DNA of 64,000 bases, taken from the NCBI GenBank assembly GCA_038503035.1, contig JAVSML010021669.1, forward strand, positions 310,001-374,000, given 5' to 3'. Shown piece after piece: positions 55,263 to 64,000 of the stretch (the stretch's first letter is position 1; every line of letters begins with the position of its first letter). This DNA is from Crocodylus rhombifer. Its lineage: Eukaryota > Chordata > Crocodylia > Crocodylidae. The translations under genes were made by a program, and so were the position numbers. The notes under the pieces are model-generated. The model was not told the origin of the DNA. It made no database searches and worked only from the letters and a program-made list of their open reading frames with translations.

Positions 55263-56252
55263 CTCCTTGTCCCGGGACGCAAAGATACTTACCGGCAACT
55301 CCTGAGCTGGGGAAGAGAGACCACGAGGCGAAACCCGCGTGGCTCGTCAGCCACTTGTTTATACAGCTGCGGCCAGCCAGTGACGCAAGCGCGGAGTGCC
55401 TGCCGGCACGAATAAAAATAGCGGCACACGCCACGGGAGGCAGGGAGAAGGGGGAGACGCTGCTCCCAACGCCCTCGCCACTTAGACCAGCAAGAACAGC
55501 AGAGCACGAGAGGAGAAGCACCCCAGACGGGGAAAAGACGAGGCAGGGATGCCATGGGAGCATCACCGCAGAGGCAACTGGCAGGGAGACCTGGGATCGC
55601 CCCTGTAGTACTACAAAGGGTAACCCCGATGACGGCAGACAGAGGCAGACAGCCTATGGGGAAGCCCCAGAGAGAAGTGCCTCCGGAGGACACACCGCCG
55701 CTGGACCAAGAAGGACCGGGGAATGGGGCTAGAACTGAATGCCTAGGTATGAAGCAGAAGGGCTTCTGTAAGGTGTGGGGGGGGGCAATTAAAGGGGCAG
55801 TATGCCCAGTTTGTGTTGAGCCTTTTTCATGTTTTGTGTTATGCTTATCTATTCCCTGAGTTCTAGGAGAGACCAGGGGGCATTAGACTGGTAGTAGGTA
55901 TAGTCTCGGTCGCAGAAGGGAAGCTGGCCCCTATTTCAGTAATAATCCTAGAGCAAGACAACTAACAGCTTGACAGCACCGTAAGGAGATGTGAGACCAG
56001 GGTGCAGGAGTGGCGGAGCCCCGAGTGTGACCGCCGGGGAACCCTGGGCCACGGGCATGCACGACAATTGACCCCTAACACTGATAACATCAAGTTGTGG
56101 CAGGCGGGAACAGCGTCATGGAGTCGGGCAGAGAATATTCGCTCAGGCAGCAGCGGGAGCACCGACAAGGGATAACACCATCCCCCAGGGAAGAGCGGCC
56201 CGAGAACAGCTAGTTGCATCCCGGCGGCGACACTCCTCCTGTACAGTTACCA
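55263..56252 (-). mobile_element. CpG-rich 1-kb block: solo-LTR-like element or minus-strand promoter/first exon
   Basis: The base composition jumps to GC- and CpG-rich at both edges. The edges carry possible short duplications: GCATTT at 55257-55262 and 56253-56258, or TACCA at 55247-55251 and 56248-56252. On the minus strand a TATA box (GTATAAAC, near 55357-55363) is followed by a possible hairpin (55315-55348). Next comes a strong splice donor, CCG/GTAAGTAT, at 55285-55293. TATA, leader hairpin and donor in this order fit an LTR with U3, R and U5 parts, but also a gene promoter with a short first exon. No canonical CA end or primer site is seen, and no retroviral gene lies beside it. Confidence 0.4.
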
Positions 56253-56261
56253 GCATTTTGT

Positions 56262-56507
56262 GGGCATGTCTACACGTTCATTAATGCACCATAATTATGG
56301 TACTGTATTACCTTACAGGTAATTACCTTAAAGTGCTGTAATCGGCACTACTGCACATTAGCACCGGCGCATGCTTTTTTGGTGATGCTAATGCACAGTC
56401 GACTAATTCTACTGAGCATTAGTGCATTAGCATGGGTTTTGCCCGCCACGCTAATGTGCAGTAGAAGTAGTCTACTGTGCTTGAAGCATCTTGCGTAGAC
56501 ATGCTGA
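56262..56507 (+). mobile_element. MITE-like element, family E, copy 2
   Basis: The ends are GGGCATGTCTACACG (near 56261) and, reversed from the right end, CTCAGCATGTCTACGC, so it has short inverted repeats. Inside, 'ctaatgcaca' and 'gtgcattag' recur in both orientations, giving more fold-back potential. It matches 29425-29640 in general layout. Confidence 0.6.
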
Positions 56508-56509
56508 GT

Positions 56510-56775
56510 GAGATATACTTTAAGGGTAAGATTCTATTTCACCTACCAGACATGTAAGTAGACTCCAGCACTGCAGTGCTGCTTTAGAAACCCTGGAAAT
56601 CCATTACTGCACCAACTTCTCTAACAACTTTCATTTTACCCTTAAAACTGGAGTTAAAAGCCCTGAGGAGGAGGAGCAATGCCCATTCATCTTTCATTTT
56701 AAGTTTTTCAGGGACCTAAGGAGGGTGGAGTAGAACCACACTTAGATGCCCAAAAGCCCACTTAAAAACCTAACA
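56510..56775. other. Unassigned DNA
   Basis: I see nothing recognisable here. Confidence 0.4.
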
Positions 56776-57465
56776 GATTCATAGAAAGGTAGAGCTGGAT
56801 GGGACCTGATGAGGTCATCTAGTCCAACACCCCGTGCAAGGCAGGATCTTCCCTGCAGCCCGTGAGAAGTTAAGCTGTGGTTCCCAGAGTGGTGTCCACC
56901 ACATGGCAGGGGGCACGCAGTACAACAAGGGCCACATGATACAATGTGTGTGTGTGGATGGGTGGGGGGGGGGTACCCACCACATGTAGTGCAGCAGTGA
57001 AGTGCATGAAATCCTGTGCCTTGGCATGTGAACCATGCAGCAAGTAGCTGGCAGCATATGCAGGCCATGCACCTAGTGACCAGTGAACAGGGGGAGTCTG
57101 CAGCCCTCAGGTACTCAGAAATAGGGCAGTCCTGGTCTAAACTACCCCAGTCAAGTGTTTGTCTAATCTCTCTCATAAACACTGAAGGATAGAGATTCCA
57201 CAGCCTCTCTGGATAGTCTGTTCCAATGCTTAATAACCTTCATGATGAGAAAGTTTCTCATAACATCCACACTAAATTTTCCCGACTGCAATTTAAGCCC
57301 AGTGCTCCTTGTCCTGTCCCCTGTGGCCACAGATAATAGTCTGCCTCCCGCCAGTGTATAATTACCATTCAGATTATAACCACAAGCAAGTAACCTGCTA
57401 CAACTATTCAATTCAGGATTTAACAACAAACAATCAACTAACTGCAAAATCCTGTGATGCAACAC
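56776..57465 (-). mobile_element. Old CR1 LINE fragment split by an insertion
   Basis: Reversed, the 3' end lies at 56776-56852 ('catagaaaggtagagctgga', 'gaggtcatctagtccaacac'). The ORF2 C-terminal region is at 57130-57465 ('tcataacatccacactaaat', 'tccttgtcctgtcccctgtg'). A minus-strand frame at 57163-57468 still reads like a decayed CR1 C-terminus (HWNRLSREAVESLS). The two parts join in register across about 270 foreign bases. Confidence 0.75.
56853..57130. mobile_element. Unidentified insertion inside CR1
   Basis: This segment interrupts the CR1 at a point where 'caggatcttccctg' should pass directly to 'gtctaaactacccc'. It includes 'gctgtggttcccagagtgg', which recalls hAT ends, and a G-rich run near 56962. 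Class and exact ends are uncertain. Confidence 0.4.
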
Positions 57466-57675
57466 CACTGTGATGATGAAGGAAGTCTCTTCAAGCCAAT
57501 GGGAGGAAAATAATCTAGCTCTAAGCGTTCCAGTCCCAGAATATAGGATTTTTACTGTTTTGAGAAACTATTCCGTACCTAATACAGTAGAAGTTTCACA
57601 GAGTTTAGGATACAGTATAAAAAGAGAACATGTAACCTATCTCCTACATATACAGAGGACAGTACATTTCACAAA

Positions 57676-58018
57676 AATACCTTACAAACTAGTCAGGAAG
57701 GACCAGCAGGCATTGGGGGAGTCCCTGTTCCCCTGAGCACTACCAGGAGTAACTAGAAATAATGGTCACAAGCTGGCAGAGGGTAAATTCAGATTAGACC
57801 TCAGGAGGCGCTATTTCACTGTCAGGGCAGCTAAGATCTGGAACAAACTTCCAAGAGAAGTGGTGCTGGCTCCTACCCTGGGGGTCTTTAAGACAAGGCT
57901 AGACAATCACCTTGCTGGGGTCCTTTGACCCCAGTACTCTTTCCTTCCATGGCAGGGGGTAGGACTTGATGATCTGCTCAGGTCCCTTCTGACCCTACTA
58001 ACTATGAAACTATGAAAT
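57676..58018 (+). mobile_element. 5'-truncated CR1 LINE of the young group
   Basis: It starts in the ORF2 C-terminal region ('cttacaaactagtcaggaag') and runs to the tail with two CTATGAAA-type units at about 58002-58018. It closely follows the full-length copy, including 'agtccctgttcccc' and 'aataatggtcacaagctggc'. The stem-loop recurs at 57915-57934. Some frame changes are present. Confidence 0.85.
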
Positions 58019-58019
58019 C

Positions 58020-58616
58020 TTACATCAATACCAAAAACATCAGTTTGACTAAATAATTCAGTCCTAAGGAAGCTGGAAAGCTGCCAATAACCCTAGCAAT
58101 CTGACCTGTGAGAAAAAAAATTCCTTCCCACCCCCTTGATGATAATGTTGACCCCCAAATCTGAAAATGAGCATTGACCTTCAGAATAGTAGGAAGATTG
58201 ACTAGTCAGGCATATAAGAAAGAGGATTCCTCTGTACTCTTCAAAACACAGTCTCTAGCTATAGCCAATCTCTGATGTTTCAGATGATGAGAAAAAGCCT
58301 CCCACTAGCCACCTAGCCAAATGGTCATTGGGGTGGGGGGTGGAATTAAGGCAAAGCACACAATCTTGTTTCCCGAAGCCTAGGAAAGAATAGGATGAAG
58401 AGGAAGACTCAGGCTTACAGATTTCAAGATTTTCACAACCCTGACCTTCTGGCCACATTCAAGTCAAAGAATTTGAAGATTTTCTTCCCAAAGCTGGACT
58501 AAACCAGGTCTGTTAGAAAGATACTGTATTTCATTTTATATACTCTAACTGATGTTAAGTAATGTTAATGTTTAATTATTTTCAATTATACTGGAAATTA
58601 TGGTAGCGTAAAAGTG
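58020..58616. other. Unassigned AT-rich DNA
   Basis: I see no gene or clear repeat here. Confidence 0.45.
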
Positions 58617-58823
58617 TTGTTATAGCTGTTACAGTCCAGAAATTATGCAAGTGGCAAGGATTTCTTACGGTGATATCTTTTACTGGACTATACAGTTGGG
58701 ATAAAGTTAAACAGAATGTCTTGGATTCAAAAGCTTGTCTAACTTTATCCCAAATACACAGTTGGTCCAATAAAAGAGATCACCCTAAGAAATCCTTGCC
58801 TCTTACACTGGAGATCGTGGCTT
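58617..58823. mobile_element. Fold-back element, full copy (family F)
   Basis: The left arm (58653-58709) and right arm (58740-58800) are inverted copies. For example 'ggcaaggatttctta' (58653-58667) pairs exactly with 58786-58800, and 'gggataaagtta' (58698-58709) pairs with 58740-58751. About 30 bases separate the arms. Weaker complementarity extends outward to 'ttatagctgt' and 'gatcgtggc'. Single arms occur at 5093, 27404 and 47894. It is non-coding and probably a MITE. Confidence 0.75.
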
Positions 58824-58829
58824 TTTTCA

Positions 58830-60838
58830 AATCCAAATTTATCCACCATATGCCTTGAATACAAGACATTTCTTAAAGCAAAACATTTCTTTTAAAATGG
58901 CCCATGTCTTAGAGTGAAAAGGAAATCCCACCCCTCTAATCTGCATCAAAGATGTGTTTGTTATTTGATGGCTTATTTCTTTCTTAAACTGAGATGAGGA
59001 ATGTTTGGTATGTCTTAAATTCAGGAGTAGCCAATACCCAAAGAAATATGGTAACTTAAGCATTCAGCCACTGAATACAGTTACAACTTTGTCAGTACAT
59101 TTGTAGCAGATATCTTCTCCATGCATAAGTACCAAAATGCAGTGATCAGGTTTATCCCTACTCAATCTTTTCTTTCAAAAGCTGAAGTAGTATGTTATTA
59201 CCTAAACAAAGTAGGTTGTTGTTTACAGAGCCTCATACCTTCTCTGAATCAACTAGTATCTAAGGTACCACCCTGCCTTAAACTCTGCTTAAATATACAC
59301 ATCATAAAGTAATCCTTCCATCCCTCATCTTCCCTGGGGTCCTGCCCAATCTATCAGTATCATTTTAGTAAGACAGTGCTTAGAAGTGAATGTAGTATCC
59401 CAAGCAGAATCACACCAGATAGATTACTTTACTATTTCATGATGTGACACCTCCTACAAAATATGTAGCCCACATCACACTAAACTTATGTCAAATTTGC
59501 TCTTCAATGAAACTCATAAATCTCTTTCAGTGTTACATGGTGAACAGGCTTTTCCTTTTCCAAATCAAGCCAATTTTTTTGGTAGAAAATTCTCAAAACT
59601 AGATTTAGTTTGTGCTCCAGAAAGCAAATAATAAATTATTTTTGGTTTGTTTTTTGTCTAGTTTTTTGGTGATATATGTAAATAACAAAAAAGCCTCTCG
59701 TTCAAGAAAGGATTCAGAAGAAAGTATTTTGCTGTTCTAGAAGATGTAACCTTTCATAGCCTACAAAGCAGTCATACCTATTGTAAATCTGAAACTCCTG
59801 AGGGTCACACTTAATATAGACATCAATCTGCATGCTTTTAAAGGATAGTATAATTTAAGAGGATCGATTAAGGGCCTTTTGGTAATGGTACAGCATCACT
59901 TGAAAGTTGGCTGTATACAAAGGCCAATGGTTTGTTAATTGTCATCTATGGCCAGGCGGTGGTTTTCAGAACTGCTTTTGTCAGCAGTACATCTTCACTG
60001 ACGTGGAGATGTGCAGAGCAGTTACGATTCCTAGTAACATGGATTAAAGCATTTTAGGTTTCCAGAAGCTTTTTTCTTTTTTAAAGTGTAGAGAATTAAA
60101 AATCAGATAAAGCCAGTTTCATTTAATCGTGCTGCTTCAGGTTAATTTTTTCACTTTCTTGGGTTTTCTTTGGTGCTATTTCCAATACAATCAAATTTCT
60201 ATTTGATCACAAATTCACAAGGCAAGAAAAAAAAAAAAACAGGAAGAAGACAGAACTAAGCTGCCAAGTGACCTGAAAAGTTTACACTAACGTGGATGCA
60301 GGATAATTTGTACTAATAAATGTCAAATCCTACATGCAAAGAGAAGAAACAGAATACATTGAAAAATACTGGGAACTTAACATCAACTAAAAATAAAGGA
60401 AACCGTCAGAGGCTGAAAAGATGGAAGAAACTGTGGACACTGACTTGGATTAAGGAAGCAACGTTAAAGGCAGATAAATATCTGTCTTTACGTATGTTTT
60501 AGGAGACTGGAGGTATCTTTAAATGTTAAATTTGGTGTTTGATGAAGTGGATTTGTTAATAAAGTGAAAAAGAAAAAAATATAGGGCACACAGTGGGGAA
60601 GAAACATAATGAATCATAAAATGAATTTACTTTCATTATGTCCTCTTCATTCTGCCCCCTCATTACTTTTTTCAAGTATGTAAACCCTGCCATTGCTACA
60701 GGTTAACTAAGGAAATATGGAAAAGGAGACAGATTACAAAAGGATCTCAACTTTACAAAGTACTGTCTTTACTTTGTGTACTGTATTGCAACTATACTGC
60801 AGTTTTGTCACTTATATACAGTATTGCAACTGCATTGC
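58830..60838. other. Unassigned AT-rich DNA
   Basis: I see no gene or clear repeat here. Confidence 0.45.
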
Positions 60839-60840
60839 AG

Positions 60841-61397
60841 TACGGTTTTCCTTCACTTTATGCAGGTTCTGTATGTGCCAATTCGCTCCTATGCGATGAC
60901 CCTTTTTATACCAAAAATTAGCTATATCTAAGGTACATTCACTCTTATGTGATCTGTGTGGTGGAAGCCCACAGTCAGTGCTTTGTGCGGTGCATTGTGG
61001 GAGTGACGAGCACCAAAATATAGTCTCCTGTGTGGATCTGTGCTCCTCACTCGTTGTCTGTGACATTTTTCTGTAGTTGCCATCCCCATTATGATAGTGC
61101 CCTGTGCTTGTCTGCTGTTGGTGAGTACTAAAATTGTCTTGTAAAAGTGGTAGAAATGGGTCTGGGGGTCAGTACAGTCGAGGTCTTGGAACATATCCCT
61201 ATTTGTTACATTCATGAATGCAGTGCCCCCAGCTGCTGGGGGCGGTGGGATAAATGGCTTTGGCAGCAGTGGCGGGAGCCCGGCAGCAAGTGCAGCTCTC
61301 CTACAAGTGTTTAAAATGTATTTAAAATGCAGGTTCAGCATTTGCGAATATTTGAAACTACGAATGCTGAACCTGTGAATACCGAGGGTTTCCTATA
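60841..61397 (-). mobile_element. Candidate Tigger/pogo-like non-autonomous element
   Basis: The ends 'tacggttttccttcactt' and, reversed, 'tataggaaaccctcggta' share TA at the edge and CAGGTT about 25 bases in (15 of 28 match). A TA edge fits the Tc1/mariner/pogo group, and the style 'ggttttccctcg...caggttc' fits Tigger-type ends. Near the right end is a 13-bp perfect hairpin (61330-61342 with 61363-61375). The minus-strand 137-codon frame (60928-61341) shows no transposase motif I recognise. Confidence 0.45.
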
Positions 61398-61399
61398 CA

Positions 61400-62034
61400 G
61401 GCAACACTTACTAAAAATGCTGGGCATGGAGCATTGTTTTTGGATCATGACTGTAGACACTGTGCAATTATAAACAAAGAACAGTGCATTTCAGATGGAA
61501 GATACTACTTGAAACAGATGTTCTTGTCACATTGGGCTGTAAAAACTGTATTAGTGGACATCACTGATGTGAAGACAATCAGTAAAGTGCTATTTTTCAT
61601 ACAATATACAGAAGCATAAGTATTTAGGCAGTCAGGAGAATTCGCTTTTACATATCAAATGGTTAAAATCATGGTGACTGGATAGGCACAGACACATCAA
61701 CTCTGATACTAGTCCTTATAATTACAAGGATTTAGTAGTACATTCACACCTCCTTAACACATGTAGGGACTAATCATGACACAAGTGTCAGCACTAATAT
61801 CACAGTGATCTTCCTGCTCATTCATGCTGGCTCTGAGGGGGATACAAAACTAGAAATCATAACAGTGCTATAAAGGATTAATATAATGGTAATTTACATA
61901 ATGGGATGAGAAGCTTATGCTCCGCTGGATTCACCTTATACCCTTTTCAGGTTATGTTTCTTTTTCAAGACTTCTGTTGCTTGTCCTCTTGCTGTTACTG
62001 AACAGAGCTCTTTCTAAATGGAATGCTATGAATG
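61400..62034. other. Unassigned AT-rich DNA
   Basis: I see no gene or clear repeat here. Confidence 0.45.
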
Positions 62035-62222
62035 TGCTATACAAAACAGGGAGGCAGAACGTTGTGGAAAAATATTTCAGGATGATACTGAAATTTTGTT
62101 AACTTTCTGCTCTTGCTGAGAAGTCCTAAGAGACTTATCAGCAACAGCAGAAGGTTAACAAAATTTCAGTATAATCCTGACATATTTTTCCACAATGTTC
62201 TGCCTCCCTGTTTTATACAGTA
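62035..62222. repeat. Long hairpin: two 91-base arms, 6-base loop
   Basis: 62035-62125 and 62132-62222 are reverse complements at 82 of 91 positions, and three of the nine others are G:T pairs in RNA. The loop is CTAAGA. The arms contain 'acagggaggcagaac' and 'ttccacaatgttctgcctcc'. The outer edges carry TATAC motifs, so a Tc1/mariner-type fold-back MITE is likely. It could be transcribed into a long hairpin RNA. No open frame of note. Confidence 0.85.
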
Positions 62223-62224
62223 TG

Positions 62225-64000
62225 TTTATGGTTTAATAGAAATACCACTACTTACCAGAACTAAAGCAGGTGATCCTTAAAAAGGATCAAATAAATCACA
62301 TTAAATTCACTATTTAGTGGTCTTAAATATTTATTATTTTGATATTTTATGTCATATAAAGAACAGATTATTTCTAATGAGATATAAAAGTGTCCATGGT
62401 GTATTTGTAACTAAGAGCATCTCTCTTATTAAGTTCCATGGCTGCCCATGACTAGGGACCTGCTGAATTCATGGCAGAAGTGGGATGTGCTGTAACTCCT
62501 TTAATCTTCTCCTGTACCCCTTCCCTCTCTGCTGACTGATGGAGGGACCCTGCCACTCACTCCTGATCAGCAAGGAAGCAAAAACTGAGGTGTAAACATG
62601 GCGCTGTTTTTGCCTTCTGACTGGTTCAGCCAATCAGCAATGGGCGGGGGGGGGGGAGAGGGAGGAGAGAGGGTGAATGGGGGAGCCTGCAAAGGATTTA
62701 CTGCACAGCTCACTTAGACTGTGATTTCAGTAGGTCCCTACCCATGACTGAAAGTAAACTATTTACGTGTATTCTTTTTGCATTTTCTTTTATGGAAGCA
62801 TTAACAATATAATGGTGATAGTGAATATAAATAGGGATTCCCTAAGGGATTCATAGAATTTAAATCTATGAAGTCTACTGTAACTGCAGAGTTCTTGGGT
62901 TTAAGAATAATTTTAACTTAATTTTACCCTCTCATCTTACTTACAGAATTCCTTGTAGATATGATATTATTTATCAATGTTTTCCAATGGCAAGATGGTC
63001 GGTAAAGAGAAGAAAAGGCTAAGTTTGATTACTGTTGAATTCCAGGATTAGGATCTAGGTTAGAAGTTGAGAAAGGTAAGAGATGGGTATCTTTGGAGGG
63101 ATGGTTAGTTGCTGTCAGCATATGGCTGCAGTGACAAATTATTTTCGACAACAGTAAAAAAAAGTGACAATGTGCTGTCTGAAAGAAAAATTTAAGTTTT
63201 CTGGAGAAGTGTGAAGCCGTGGTATTTGTTTTCAATTAACAGAATATAATTAATCACCACATAGTATTTATACATATTTGAAAATCTGTATTTAAGATTC
63301 TATTTCTTAAGTGTCTTTCATTATAAACCTAAATTTTCTTTAAATCTGCAAAGACTTGGTGTCATCTCACTTTTTCAGTTGTTATCACAAATACAGTCAC
63401 ACAACTGAGGATGCAGAAAATGCTACTTGGGTTAATGAAGTAAACCTCATGATTAATTTTGGACTTTGGGTTTTACTTTTTGCAGTCTTGTTTTAGGATT
63501 AAAGTCTATTGCTAGAACCATGAGAGCAAGTTTAAACACAGTGTGTTTCCATGATGGTTAATTATATTTCTCTCACTTCCTCAGATGCTAACATTGACAG
63601 AAAAATTTATATAAAAGATAATTACAAGAATCTAGTAAATGATATTGGCAGGATATTCCTTCTGCAACTAAACACATGCAAACCTTAGATTAAAAGATAT
63701 TTTGGGACACCTGACGACTTACTAAGGAGGAACTGCGATTGCAAGTTGAATTCAACAGGTTTGGATTCTTAAAAATATAGGAAACAGAAATTATTAAACC
63801 CCATTTTATTTTTATACAGCCTGTAGGTCTGCCCTTTTAAATACATAAATCACAGGAAATTTTAAGGAAAAAAAACTTCTTTTGTTGAAGCAGAAACTCA
63901 TCAAAATTAAAGAGTTTTGCAAACGTGCATCGATTTCAAGAAAAACTTTTGAACAACTCAAACTGAAATGGGCTATAGCACTTCTGACTTTCCTATTTGG
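62225..64000. other. Unassigned AT-rich DNA
   Basis: No gene is seen. A G-rich tract lies at 62643-62690. Confidence 0.45.

Noticed and set aside
55169..55732. 187-codon plus-strand open frame as a host exon
   Set aside because: It spans the edge of the CpG-rich block, starts in AT-rich DNA, and has no recognisable motif. The minus-strand signals fit better.
60928..61341. 137-codon minus-strand frame as a transposase
   Set aside because: No helix-turn-helix or DDE motif is recognisable, and the frame runs into the terminal hairpin region.

Overview
The window looks like non-coding nuclear DNA from a non-avian reptile. A crocodilian is favoured; a turtle cannot be excluded. The evidence is AT-rich, intron-like sequence packed with CR1 LINEs of several ages, many short hAT-type and fold-back DNA transposons, a MIR/CORE-like SINE, simple repeats, and a 10-N assembly gap inside a (GT)n tract. 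I found no host protein-coding exon, tRNA or rRNA. Nearly all open frames are chance frames or lie inside repeats, so the window is probably an intron or an intergenic interval.

The only substantial coding sequence is a nearly full-length CR1 LINE at 32049-36321 (+). It has a CpG-rich 5' UTR, an intact ORF1 (386 aa; Cys cluster, short coiled coil, SGNH-type esterase domain) and a long ORF2 (endonuclease plus reverse transcriptase) that overlaps the end of ORF1. ORF2 has one frameshift near 35865-35885 and a Gly in place of the first Asp of RT motif A. The copy therefore looks young but dead. Its 3' end carries a stem-loop over the ORF2 stop codon, a 23-bp tandem duplication and a terminal CTATGAAA repeat. 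Truncated relatives lie at 14043-14935, 28594-28950 and 57676-58018. Older CR1 copies lie at 200-700 (-), 6608-6668, 12430-13875, 23811-24275, 38905-39050 and 56776-57465 (-).

From left to right: 0-12 kb is mostly unique AT-rich DNA with scattered repeats and one hAT element with an 8-bp target duplication (10907-11194). 12.4-15 kb holds two adjacent CR1 copies, the first split by a small transposon. 15-29 kb is mostly unassigned, with a CR1 nested in an older hAT-like repeat at 23.65-24.39 kb. 29.4-30.55 kb is a cluster of three DNA-transposon-like repeats. 32-36.3 kb is the CR1. 37.8-44.3 kb is rich in DNA transposons, including two with exact 8-bp duplications. 46-47.5 kb is a GC-rich block with nested inverted repeats. 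51.5-52.8 kb has two short transposons. 55.25-56.25 kb is a CpG-rich block of about 1 kb, either a solo-LTR-like element or a minus-strand promoter and first exon. 56.3-62.3 kb carries a MITE, CR1 fragments, a fold-back element, a Tigger-like element and a striking 91-bp-arm hairpin at 62035-62222.

These parts do not form a gene pathway. The biology here is retrotransposition and transposon nesting. I see no clear new system. The best leads are the 62-kb hairpin, the CpG-rich block, and the CR1 3' stem-loop, whose stem shows compensating changes between copies.
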